Assembly: GCF_001679785.1 (NCBI RefSeq) | Contig: NZ_CP016286.1 | Coordinates: forward strand, 62,001 to 126,000 | Reading direction: 5' to 3' | DNA: 64,000 bases | Origin: Rhizobium leguminosarum | Lineage (GTDB): Bacteria > Pseudomonadota > Alphaproteobacteria > Rhizobiales > Rhizobiaceae | In this document: positions 1 to 7,920 of the stretch, piece by piece | Layout of the letters: every line of letters starts with the position of its first letter | Numbering within the stretch: position 1 is the first letter of the stretch | The notes under the pieces: generated by a model | Seen by the model: the letters and a program-made list of their open reading frames with translations, nothing else | The model's database searches: none | Told to the model about the DNA's origin: nothing | Made by a program: the position numbers and the translations under genes

Positions 1-288
1 CGTCAGGAAAATCAGCACCTGCCGCAGGTTTCTGCCGCCATGCCAGTAGAGGAGTGCGATCGGCACGCCGAGCAAGGTCGTGCCGATGACGGTTTCGAGG
101 CCGAGCCTTGCGGTATTGACGAGGACGCGGAAATTGAACGCGTCGCCGAAGAAGCGGGCATAATGTTCAAGGGTCGCTCCGCCGGGACCGGCGAAGCTGA
201 AACCGACGAGGACGGCGAGCGGCGTTGCGAAGAACGCCACGGAAAGCAACAGCATCGGTAGGACGTAAGGGAAGCCGCTCGCCTTCAT
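1..288 (-). CDS. ABC transporter permease, N-terminal part (cut by window edge)
   Basis: The first 96 codons of an inner-membrane permease are visible; the rest lies off the left edge. The reading frame is open from an ATG at 288 to base 1 and encodes a hydrophobic first segment (about residues 5-28) followed by the periplasmic stretch and second hydrophobic segment typical of PotB/PotC-type (spermidine/putrescine or iron) permeases. A GAGGTGAT ribosome binding site lies just before the ATG. The gene starts 9 bases after the stop of the binding-protein gene, so it is the third cistron of a minus-strand operon (ATPase, binding protein, permease). The substrate cannot be told from this fragment. 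Confidence 0.85.
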   Translation of the reverse strand, partial: MKASGFPYVLPMLLLSVAFFATPLAVLVGFSFAGPGGATLEHYARFFGDAFNFRVLVNTARLGLETVIGTTLLGVPIALLYWHGGRNLRQVLIFLT

Positions 289-297
289 CACATCACC

Positions 298-1344
298 TCA
301 ACCGGCAACGAGCGCGTCGAACTGGCGGATCCAGCCGTCGCGGTTCTTGTTGATCGCGACCCAATCCGGATAGACCATGGTCTTGATCTGGTCGCGGGTG
401 ACATAGGCTTCGATGCCCGGCGTCAGCGCCACGTCCTTGTTGGTCGGGAACATCTCGGTCGGCGGCTCCTTGAGTTGGTCCTGGGCGGCCTTGGAGATCG
501 CGGCATCCATATAGGCATAGGCCGCGTCGAGATTGGCCGTGCCCTTGGTCAAGTGGATATTGACGGGGGCTGCCGGCGAGCCGGTTTCGGGTTGGACGAA
601 CTCGGCGTTGAGGCCGAGGCTCTTCAGGCGGGCGACGTTGCCGGTCGAGCACATGAAAACGGCGATTTCACCCTGCTGGAACAGCGTCATCTGATGGTTG
701 GTGCTGTCGACCACGCCCTTTAGATGCTCCGGATGATCCTTGAACAGCTTGAAGACCGCGTCCATGTCGTTGGGGCCGGAACCGAAGATCTTGGCGATCT
801 CGGTATAGGCCATGACGGCGGTGTTCGAGGCAAAGCCGGTCCAGGAAACCTTGCCGCTATAGGCCGGGTTTTCGAAGAGATCGCGATATCCCTTCGGCTT
901 CGGCTTCGGAACGAGATCGGGATTGTAGGCGATGCCGTTGACCTCGATGGTCACGGTCGGGCCGTATTCGCCCTGGAAGGACGGATCGAGCATGCCCCAG
1001 TTCTTGAGCTTGCTCGGATCGATCTTCTGGATGAGATCCTTCTCGATGGCGACGGCCATCTGGCCAGGCGACATCAGCAGCGTGTCATAGGGCGGGTTGC
1101 CGGGGCTCGCCATGATCTTGGCAAGCTGGTCCTGCGCCATCGCCGGGGCAATGGTCAGGTCATAGCCTGCATCCTTGACCATCGGCGTCAGCACTGCGCG
1201 GTAGGCATCTTCCCAGCTGCCCGGGAAAGTGGCGGCAACGGCTCCGCCGCCGGCAGCGCGGGCGGCAAATGGAAGCATGGCCGATGCGGCAACACCGGCC
1301 GCCAGGAAACCGAACCCACGACGGGTAATCTGAAAGTCCTTCAT
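298..1344 (-). CDS. ABC transporter substrate-binding protein, Tat-exported (polyamine/iron-type)
   Basis: A periplasmic solute-binding protein of the PotD/AfuA-like extracellular solute-binding family, 348 residues from the ATG at 1344. A GTG three codons upstream is possible, but the GAGGTGA site is best spaced for 1344. The N-terminus carries a twin-arginine motif (ITRRGFGF) followed by a hydrophobic stretch ending in ARA-A, so export is probably by Tat. The ligand is unknown; neighbouring PotA-like and PotB-like subunits suggest a polyamine, Fe(III) or organic cation or anion. The start lies 5 bases after the ATPase stop, consistent with translational coupling. Confidence 0.85.
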   Translation of the reverse strand: MKDFQITRRGFGFLAAGVAASAMLPFAARAAGGGAVAATFPGSWEDAYRAVLTPMVKDAGYDLTIAPAMAQDQLAKIMASPGNPPYDTLLMSPGQMAVAIEKDLIQKIDPSKLKNWGMLDPSFQGEYGPTVTIEVNGIAYNPDLVPKPKPKGYRDLFENPAYSGKVSWTGFASNTAVMAYTEIAKIFGSGPNDMDAVFKLFKDHPEHLKGVVDSTNHQMTLFQQGEIAVFMCSTGNVARLKSLGLNAEFVQPETGSPAAPVNIHLTKGTANLDAAYAYMDAAISKAAQDQLKEPPTEMFPTNKDVALTPGIEAYVTRDQIKTMVYPDWVAINKNRDGWIRQFDALVAG

Positions 1345-1349
1345 CACGT

Positions 1350-2483
1350 TCACCTCTGTTGAATTGTTTCTTCACTCATGATTTCCGGTTCGGCCGGAAA
1401 GGCGTGACACCTTGCGGTGTCGATCTCGGCAAATAGCTGCGTTCCCGGTTCGGGAATGAACGTGGTGGGGCCTCTGACCTCGGAAGCGCGCAGACCGGTG
1501 CCGTCTTCCAGAACAAGGTCATGGACGAGGGAGGGGCCGAGCGGCACGGAAACCGTCATGCGTACCGGCAGGGTGCTCTCGCCCGGCTGCGTCGACAGGC
1601 GAACCTCTTCCGGCCGGAAGGTGATCGTGACCTTCGAGCCGAGGGTGAAATTCAACCGGCGCGGCAGGAGCAGGGTCCGGTCATCGGCAAGGCCGATCAG
1701 GGTGCTCTCGGCATCGAGGCGCAGCACCGTTCCGTTGAGCAGGTTTGCCTGGCCGATGAAGGTGTTGACGAAAAGCGTCTTCGGGCGATCGTAGACGGTC
1801 ATCGGCGTGTCGATCTGTTCGACATTGCCCTTGTTCATCAGCACCAGGCGGTTTGCGAGGCTCTGGGCTTCCTCCTGATCATGCGTGACGATCAGCGTCG
1901 TGATGCCGAGCGTCTTCTGCAGGTGAAGCAGCTCGACCTGCAGATCGAAACGCAGGGCGCGGTCGAGCGCGCCGAAGGGTTCGTCGAGAAGCAGAAGGGA
2001 GGGGCGCCCGGCGATGGCGCGGGCGACGGCGACGCGCTGCTGCTGTCCGCCGGAGAGTTCGCGCGGCAGGCGGTTGCCATAATCCTTGAGCCTGACGAGA
2101 GACAGCATCTCCTCGACGCGCGCCTTGCGCTCGGTGCGAGGAAGCTTCTGGCAGGCGAGCGGATAGGCGATGTTTTCTGCGACCGTCAGATGCGGAAACA
2201 AAGCATAGTTCTGAAAGACCATGCCGACGCCGCGCGAGCGGGCCGAGACATTGGCGAGGTCCTGATCTCCCAGCTCAATCCTGCCGTTCTTCGGCTGGAT
2301 CAGCCCGGCGATGGCGCGCAGTACGGTCGACTTGCCGCAGCCGCTCGGCCCGAGCAGGGCAACGATCTCGCCAGCCTCGATATCGAAGGCCACGTCGCTG
2401 ATGGCATTCTGGCCACCATAGCTGTGTGTGAGGCCCTGAACGCTGAGCCGTTTGCGTTCAGCCATATTCGGTATGCCTGGCAT
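1350..2483 (-). CDS. ABC transporter ATP-binding protein, PotA/FbpC-like with TOBE domain
   Basis: The cytoplasmic ATPase of the importer, 377 residues. Seen in sequence: Walker A (GPSGCGKST), Q-loop (FQNYALFPH), signature LSGGQQQR, Walker B (LLLLDEPFGALD), the switch His in VTHDQ, and a C-terminal TOBE-like region from about residue 250. The ORF stays open upstream to 2579, but the ATG at 2483 has a strong GGGAGG site four bases before it, so that start was chosen. It is the first gene of the three-gene minus-strand operon and is divergent from the amino-acid transporter at 3083. Confidence 0.9.
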   Translation of the reverse strand: MPGIPNMAERKRLSVQGLTHSYGGQNAISDVAFDIEAGEIVALLGPSGCGKSTVLRAIAGLIQPKNGRIELGDQDLANVSARSRGVGMVFQNYALFPHLTVAENIAYPLACQKLPRTERKARVEEMLSLVRLKDYGNRLPRELSGGQQQRVAVARAIAGRPSLLLLDEPFGALDRALRFDLQVELLHLQKTLGITTLIVTHDQEEAQSLANRLVLMNKGNVEQIDTPMTVYDRPKTLFVNTFIGQANLLNGTVLRLDAESTLIGLADDRTLLLPRRLNFTLGSKVTITFRPEEVRLSTQPGESTLPVRMTVSVPLGPSLVHDLVLEDGTGLRASEVRGPTTFIPEPGTQLFAEIDTARCHAFPAEPEIMSEETIQQR

Positions 2484-3020
2484 AGGGCCTCCCTGGTTCT
2501 GGGTCACGGATTGCTGCGCGGTCTCCGGCACAAGACGGAGATGCGGTCCGGCGAGAAATTTTGCGTCGAGCTTGTTCATGAGAAACGAACTGCAAGCGGC
2601 GTGCCAGTTTTGCCGTTTGTCGTTGACGACGCTACCAAGTCTATGAAAATAAATCGATATTTTTGACTTATAAAGTTTCGAAAGTTTGTAATAATAATCA
2701 TTCGATTTGAAATTCGAAGTTACTTTTGTATAAATTTTCGCCAGTGCCGTATATTAAATGGGCATCAGATAGAACTAGCCACGGCCCCTGAACGGGCGAT
2801 CAAGCGCCGAAAAGGTTGGGTTTTGGCATCTGAACAGGTGTTTTTGGGTCTTGTGGGCGAATGAGACGGTCAAAAGTGATGCGGCAGGGCCGGGGAGCGT
2901 AAAAATTGTGCATTATACGTTCGAAACTTCATGCGAATTATATTGCGAAACTGTATCCGAAATGTTGTCATCAACAAAAATCCTATTGATATCAGATAAT
3001 TATTGACGCGCCACTGCAGG
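2484..3020. other. Long AT-rich divergent intergenic region
   Basis: About 540 bases without a convincing gene separate the polyamine-type ABC operon from the amino-acid ABC operon. Much of 2630-3000 is clearly richer in A and T than the flanking genes, as expected for a promoter region. Short ORFs here have no ribosome binding site and no recognisable product. The far end carries the sigma-54-type promoter described separately. No clear operator for the minus-strand operon was identified. Confidence 0.5.
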
Positions 3021-3036
3021 TGGCACGGCGATTGCA
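3021..3036 (+). promoter_or_regulatory. Sigma-54 (RpoN) -24/-12 promoter
   Basis: TGGCACG-N4-TTGCA matches the RpoN consensus (TGGCACG-N4-TTGCW), with GG and GC exactly ten bases apart. It lies about 47 bases before the chosen start of the amino-acid binding protein, the right distance for a transcript with a short 5' leader. The -24 half overlaps a small palindrome at 3010-3024 (GCCAC/GTGGC arms). Inference: the operon needs RpoN and an enhancer-binding protein such as NtrC. No clear enhancer site was found upstream. Confidence 0.75.
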
Positions 3037-3082
3037 TGGGTGATCCCGAGAATTCACCGATACAAAAATGACAGGGGATCAC

Positions 3083-4015
3083 ATGATGCGCATTCAGAAA
3101 ATCTTGAAGGCCGGAGTTGCCGGAGCGATGGTCACTTTGATCGCGGCCTCTGCTTATGCTGCCGGCGGTGCCGCCGAGAAGATGACGGCCGATGCCGATG
3201 TCGCCAAGCTCCCCGGCGTCGTCCTCACGCAGAAACTGGCCGATGGGCTGCCGCCCTCCATCAAGTCATCGGGCGTGCTGAAGGTCGCGACCGACCTGAC
3301 GCCGCCGATCAGCTTTCATGGCGAAGACGGCAAGCTGATCGGCATTGATGCCGATATCGCTGCCGCACTCGGCGTCATCCTGGGTGTCGATGTTGAAATG
3401 ACCGATGTCGGCGCGGGTGCGGCCATCGTGCCCTCTATATTGGCGAAGCGCTTCGACATCTCGATCTCTGGGATCAACGACGATCCGGAGCTGGAAAAGC
3501 AGGTCGACGTCATCGACTACATGTATGACGCGACGACGATCATGACGATCAAGGACAATCCTCTCGCCATCAAGGGCATCGAGGATCTGTGCGGCAAGAA
3601 GGTCGCCGTTCCCGTCGGTACCTTCCAGGCGAAAATGGTCGAGGCGGCATCGGCCAAATGCGCGACGCCGGTCAATATCATGTCGATCCCGAAAATGCCG
3701 GATGTGCTGCAGGCCGTCCGCACGGGGAGGGCTGACGCCACGGTCAATGGTTACGCCACCAGCGTCTACACCACCGAACACCAGAGCGGAAACGGCAAGG
3801 GTCTGCAGGCGCTGCCGGATATCCGCCTTGCCGTCGGTTATCTCGGCATGCTGACGGCCAAGGACAATCCGCAGCTGCGTGACAGCGTCGTTGCCGCCTT
3901 GCAGCAGATGGTGGATTCCGGCGCCTACGAGACCATCATGAAGAAGTGGAGCCTCGGACCACTGGCCGTGAAGACCGTCAAGGTCAACGATGCCGCCAGC
4001 ATGCCTGCGGATTGA
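3083..4015 (+). CDS. Polar amino-acid ABC transporter substrate-binding protein
   Basis: A periplasmic binding protein of SBP_bac_3 type (GlnH/HisJ/ArtJ-like), 310 residues. It has a Sec signal peptide (hydrophobic run at about residues 8-24, cleavage near AYA-AGG), then the paired lobes with the family pattern GVLKVATDLTPPISFHGEDGKLIGIDADIAAALG. The ORF is open from 3068, but the AGGGG site fits the ATG at 3083. Two Cys residues near the middle (LCGKK and AKCATP) may form a disulfide. It is followed 5 bases later by its permease. The preceding sigma-54-type promoter suggests nitrogen-responsive expression. The actual ligand is not determined. Confidence 0.9.
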   Translation: MMRIQKILKAGVAGAMVTLIAASAYAAGGAAEKMTADADVAKLPGVVLTQKLADGLPPSIKSSGVLKVATDLTPPISFHGEDGKLIGIDADIAAALGVILGVDVEMTDVGAGAAIVPSILAKRFDISISGINDDPELEKQVDVIDYMYDATTIMTIKDNPLAIKGIEDLCGKKVAVPVGTFQAKMVEAASAKCATPVNIMSIPKMPDVLQAVRTGRADATVNGYATSVYTTEHQSGNGKGLQALPDIRLAVGYLGMLTAKDNPQLRDSVVAALQQMVDSGAYETIMKKWSLGPLAVKTVKVNDAASMPAD

Positions 4016-4020
4016 CGCCG

Positions 4021-4893
4021 ATGGCCCTGTTTCAAGCGTCACCCATATCGCTCTCCCTTGCGCCATCGGTCGGAAAACCGATGCGTTGGGGGCAGATCGC
4101 AACCGGTGCCATCGCGATTTCAGCGCTGGCCTTCTTCGCGCTCATCGTCGGGCAGAGCCAGAGCATCCAGTGGTCCGAGATCCCCCGCTATCTGGTGGAT
4201 CCTTCGATCCTGCGCGGCGTGCTGCTGACGCTTGAGCTGACGGCTGGCGCCATGGTGTTCGGCATCCTGCTCGGATGCCTGCTGGCGCTGATGGCGACGA
4301 GCCAGAACCTGGTCCTCAAGGTGATCGCCGCCGGCTTCGTCTGGTGGTTTCGCGGCGTGCCGCTGATTGTCCAGATCTTCTTCTGGTTCAATATCGCCCT
4401 CTTCATCCCGCAGGTCGGGATGGGAAGCTTCACCATTTCGATCAACGATCTGGTGACGCCGGCCCTGGCCGGCTTCCTCGCACTCGGACTGCACGAAGCC
4501 GCGAACATGTCGGAGATCATCCGCGGCGGCCTGGTCGCGGTCGATCGCGGCCAGCGCGAAGCGGCCACCGCGCTCGGGCTGAAAAAGACACAGACTTTTC
4601 TCACCGTCATCATGCCCCAGGCCACGCGTATCATCGTGCCGCCGACGGGGAACCAAGCCATCGGCATGCTGAAGGCCAGCGCCATCGTCTCGGTCATCGG
4701 CATGCAGGATCTGCTGACGCAGGCCCAGGCGATCTACGCCCGGAACTTCCTGGTCATCGAACTGCTGTTCGTCGCTTCGATCTGGTACCTCGCCATCACG
4801 AGTGTCGCATCCCTAGGCCAGCACTATCTCGAAAAGAGTCTCGTTCCGAAAGGCCGGACAGCAGGGAAGCCTCGCGCCCCCGGACGGGCGTGA
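4021..4893 (+). CDS. Amino-acid ABC transporter permease (His/Glu/Gln/Arg/opine family)
   Basis: An inner-membrane permease of 290 residues with hydrophobic segments near residues 22-45, 68-92, 102-125, 150-168 and 245-265. The ATPase-contacting EAA-like loop is visible as EAATALGLKKTQTFLTVIMPQATRIIVPP, shown here only as a location around residues 178-206. The start at 4021 is 5 bases after the binding-protein stop; there is no strong ribosome site, so translation is probably coupled. No ATP-binding gene follows, which is unusual; the pair must borrow an ATPase encoded elsewhere. Confidence 0.9.
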   Translation: MALFQASPISLSLAPSVGKPMRWGQIATGAIAISALAFFALIVGQSQSIQWSEIPRYLVDPSILRGVLLTLELTAGAMVFGILLGCLLALMATSQNLVLKVIAAGFVWWFRGVPLIVQIFFWFNIALFIPQVGMGSFTISINDLVTPALAGFLALGLHEAANMSEIIRGGLVAVDRGQREAATALGLKKTQTFLTVIMPQATRIIVPPTGNQAIGMLKASAIVSVIGMQDLLTQAQAIYARNFLVIELLFVASIWYLAITSVASLGQHYLEKSLVPKGRTAGKPRAPGRA

Positions 4894-4981
4894 TCGCGGA
4901 TCCGTCGACGTGAATTGAGACCAACAACGAAGGGGTCGCCAGTGCAGCGCGCCCCATCAGGAAACAGCAGAGGAGCATGAC

Positions 4982-6112
4982 ATGAAATTGGGAATCGACA
5001 GCATAAAGCTGCCCGAGGCAAAGAAGCGGGGTCCGCTGGCAAGCCTTGATCACGTCAAGGAACTTGGGCTCGCAGGCATTTTCTTCAGTACGGCGCTGGA
5101 CATGAGCCCGGATCTCGACACCGGCCTGCTGCGCGAGATCAGGGCGAAGGCCGACGACCTTGGCCTCTATCTCGAAAGCGGCATCGGCAAGATCAATCCC
5201 TATTGCAGCGCCGAGGAACCGGCCCTTCGGGCAGCCGGCGGCGGCGATATCATCGCCGGTTTCACGCGCATGATCGAAGCAAGTGCCGCGATCGGCTGCC
5301 ACGAGCTTTGGGTCGCTCCGGGCAATTTCAAGGGTGAATATCGCGGCCGGCTGGCCAATGACCGCTTCCGCACCGATGTGACCTGGGAAGAGCAACTGCT
5401 CGGGATCGAAAAGGTCCTCCGCAAGCTCGCGCCCGTGGCGCGCGCCAATGGCGCGCACATGAACATCGAAACCCACGACGAAATCACCTCCTTCGAGATC
5501 CTGCGATTGATCGAGAAGGTCGGCGCCGATTGCGTCGGCGTCGTCTTCGACACGGCCAACGGACTGCAGCGGGGCGAGCATCCGGTCTTCGCCGCCAAGC
5601 GCCTGGCTTCCCATATCCGCCAGACCCATATCAAGGATGCCTATGTCGGGCGCGCTCCTGGTGGTCTCGATTTCCAGACCAGACCCGTTGGCGGCGGCAT
5701 CGTCGATTTCGCCACGACCCTTCCCATTCTTGCGGAGGCCAACCCGACGCTGAACCTCTCGCTGGAGGTTGCCCAGTCTGTCGCCGACAGGCCGCGCAAG
5801 GCCAATCCGCGCCAGTGCATCGAGATCGACGATCCTATCTGGCGCGCCGGCCACCCCGACCTGACGGCGGATGAGCTTGCGGCCTATATGGCGATGGTGG
5901 ATGTCTATGAGAAACGGGTCGCCTCCGGGGCTGTTCTCGACTGGGAAGCCTATGAGAGCAGCCGCTACGGCTATCCGACCTATGAGGTGCAATCCTACGG
6001 TTTCGACGAGGCAATCGCTTTCATCCAGCAATCGGCTCGTCACGTCGAGACGGTTTGCGCCGAAAAGGGCATTGCCCTGTCGGTGCCGGAAAAGAAGCAG
6101 AAAGCGGCTTGA
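4982..6112 (+). CDS. Sugar-phosphate isomerase/epimerase-like TIM-barrel protein
   Basis: A 376-residue cytoplasmic protein of the xylose-isomerase-like / AP-endonuclease-2 TIM-barrel family. Metal-ligand type motifs are visible in order: NIETHDE (about residue 160), VFDTANG (about 188), THIKDAY (about 213) and a late Glu in LSLEVAQ (about 260). This fold covers isomerases, epimerases and dehydratases of sugars, inositols and hydroxy acids. AGAGGAG precedes the ATG. It lies 88 bases after the permease and before a GntR regulator, so a catabolic role for whatever the transporter imports is a reasonable inference. The substrate is unknown. Confidence 0.8.
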   Translation: MKLGIDSIKLPEAKKRGPLASLDHVKELGLAGIFFSTALDMSPDLDTGLLREIRAKADDLGLYLESGIGKINPYCSAEEPALRAAGGGDIIAGFTRMIEASAAIGCHELWVAPGNFKGEYRGRLANDRFRTDVTWEEQLLGIEKVLRKLAPVARANGAHMNIETHDEITSFEILRLIEKVGADCVGVVFDTANGLQRGEHPVFAAKRLASHIRQTHIKDAYVGRAPGGLDFQTRPVGGGIVDFATTLPILAEANPTLNLSLEVAQSVADRPRKANPRQCIEIDDPIWRAGHPDLTADELAAYMAMVDVYEKRVASGAVLDWEAYESSRYGYPTYEVQSYGFDEAIAFIQQSARHVETVCAEKGIALSVPEKKQKAA

Positions 6113-6275
6113 GTCCCGAGGCGGTGCCGGCGTTTTTCCATCGGCACCGCCTATCGAAACGCTGGTGCCGACATTATTTACGCAAAAATATTCTTATGGA
6201 AATAATTACGGCGCTTGGATATCTGGTGATCGATCGAATCCACGCCGAGCCGCCAGAGGCAATTTGGAGACTGCA

Positions 6276-7022
6276 ATGAGGAAGATGCGCCGTCAGAGTG
6301 CCAAAGTGATGACAGCGGCCAATGGGCCGGTGGAAAGCACCGATACCAATGACGATGTTTCGGAACGCATCCGCGCCACGCTTGCCGCCGCCATCGGCGA
6401 AGGGGCGCTGAAGCCCGGCACCAAAATCCTGGAGGAAGCGATCGCCGAGCATTTTGGTGTCAGCCGAACGGTGGTGCGCGGGGCGCTCGGCGTGCTTGAA
6501 AGCGACCACCTGCTGGAGCGGAAGAGAAACCGCGGCACTTTCGTTGCCGAGCCGAGCGTCGAGCAGGCCAGGAGCCTTTTCGAGGCGCGCCGGAAGATCG
6601 AGGGCCTGCTGCTCGAACTGGTGATCGCCCGCGTCACGCCGGAGCAGCTGGATGCGCTGCAGAAGCTGACCGATGAAGAAGAGCACATCCACCACCATGG
6701 CGACGAAAAGTCGAAGACGGTTCTGTCCGGCAAGTTCCACATCGTGCTTGCCGAAATCGCCGGCAACCCGGTGCTGACGGAAGTGCTCGCCAAGATCGTC
6801 GCCCGGCTTTCGCTGGTCATGTCGCTTTATGAGGAAGACCGCAAGGACGACTGCGGCGCGGACCACCACCGCATGATCGTTGCCGCGCTGAAGGAGAAAA
6901 ACCTCGCCAAGGCGCAACAGCTGATGGACCACCATCTCGCCGACATCGAGGGTCGCGTGCGCCTGACCGAAGGGCAGGGCGACCGGCACACATTCCTGGC
7001 CGTGCTGGAGAATTTTTCCTGA
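6276..7022 (+). CDS. GntR-family transcriptional regulator (FadR/FCD subfamily)
   Basis: A DNA-binding regulator of 248 residues. A winged helix at about residues 26-95 (EEAIAEHFGVSRTVVRGALGVLE is the recognition region) is followed by an FCD all-helical ligand domain with the metal-type pattern of His residues (FHIVLAEIAGNP, DHHRMI, DHHLADIEGRV). An unusual His cluster, EEHIHHHGDEK, lies at about residues 147-157. The ATG at 6276 has GGAGA seven bases upstream; the frame is open much further upstream but only as antisense-like sequence. It probably controls the preceding transporter and isomerase genes, though autoregulation is also possible. Confidence 0.87.
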   Translation: MRKMRRQSAKVMTAANGPVESTDTNDDVSERIRATLAAAIGEGALKPGTKILEEAIAEHFGVSRTVVRGALGVLESDHLLERKRNRGTFVAEPSVEQARSLFEARRKIEGLLLELVIARVTPEQLDALQKLTDEEEHIHHHGDEKSKTVLSGKFHIVLAEIAGNPVLTEVLAKIVARLSLVMSLYEEDRKDDCGADHHRMIVAALKEKNLAKAQQLMDHHLADIEGRVRLTEGQGDRHTFLAVLENFS

Positions 7023-7106
7023 TGGAGACCCGCGCGCATCGGATGACGGCTTCCATCGCGCGGGTGTGGGGCTTTCCTGCCGCCTGAGCTCGGTCACGCC
7101 GTCAAG

Positions 7107-7775
7107 TCATCTGACCGCCATGCTTGCGACCAGATCGCTGAACCTCTCTCCCTGAATGCCGACATGCGTCCGCAGCAGGCGGCGGGCTTCATCTCCGTCT
7201 CCGGCAAAGATCGCATCGACGATGGCGCAATGTTCTGAGAAGGACGTCGACAGGCGGTTGCGCACGCGCAGCTGGAGGCGGCGATAAGGCCGCAGGCGGC
7301 GGTGCAATTGCACACATTGCTCCTCGAGGAATTCGCTTCGGCCGGCTGCGTAGATGGCCTTATGGAATTCCTCATTGTCGTAATAATAGGCATCGCTGTC
7401 ACCGGCCGCGGCTGATTGCTCGCAGCGGCTGTGGGTGGCCGTGATCGCTTCCCGGGAGGCCTTGTCCAGCCGTCGTGCGGCGAGCGACCCGGCCAGGCCC
7501 TCCAGCTCGGCCATCACCTCGAACATCTCGTAGACGCGGTGCGGCCCCGGATCGATGACGATTGCGCCTCTGCGCGGTCGAATTTCGATGAGGCCGATCG
7601 CATCGAGCTGCATCAGCGCCTCGCGCACCGGCGTGCGGGAGACCCCGAAACGCGTCGCAAGAACCATTTCGTCGAGCCGCTCACCGGGGGAGAACTCGTT
7701 GGAAAGAATTGAGTTTTCAATCTCATCGCGAAGCCATCGGCCGACATTCTCGGACATTCGTTTCAATTTCCTCAT
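7107..7775 (-). CDS. matR: MatR, GntR-family repressor of malonate metabolism
   Basis: A 222-residue FCD-type GntR regulator. The winged helix (LATRFGVSRTPVREALMQLD, about residues 38-57) is followed by the ligand domain with EFHKAIYAA and SEHCAIVDAI. It is divergent from matABC. MatR of R. leguminosarum bv. trifolii is described as the repressor of this locus, relieved by malonate; identity here is by family and position. Three starts are possible (GTG 7787, ATG 7775, ATG 7757); 7775 was chosen, and none has a strong ribosome site. Its operator lies just upstream at 7789-7802, so autoregulation is likely. Confidence 0.9.
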   Translation of the reverse strand: MRKLKRMSENVGRWLRDEIENSILSNEFSPGERLDEMVLATRFGVSRTPVREALMQLDAIGLIEIRPRRGAIVIDPGPHRVYEMFEVMAELEGLAGSLAARRLDKASREAITATHSRCEQSAAAGDSDAYYYDNEEFHKAIYAAGRSEFLEEQCVQLHRRLRPYRRLQLRVRNRLSTSFSEHCAIVDAIFAGDGDEARRLLRTHVGIQGERFSDLVASMAVR

Positions 7776-7788
7776 ACATAAAATCACT

Positions 7789-7802
7789 TCTTGTATACAC
7801 GA
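7789..7802 (+). promoter_or_regulatory. MatR operator in the matR-matA intergenic region
   Basis: TCTTGTATACACGA, an inverted repeat (TCTTGTA/TACACGA), is the sequence I recall being reported as the MatR binding site for the R. leguminosarum bv. trifolii mat operon. It lies between matR and matA, immediately before the matR start region. A second, imperfect relative (TCGTGTACGAAGA) follows at about 7812-7824 in inverted orientation and could be an auxiliary half site. Confidence 0.8.
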
Positions 7803-7920
7803 TCATTGACCTCGTGTACGAAGAGTGGCATTCTACATACTACCGGTGAAACCCGACGATGGGAAGCAGCCGTCAAAAACGGTCCGCACCCAGTTGGCCG
7901 GTAGAAGAGAGGAGAATGGC

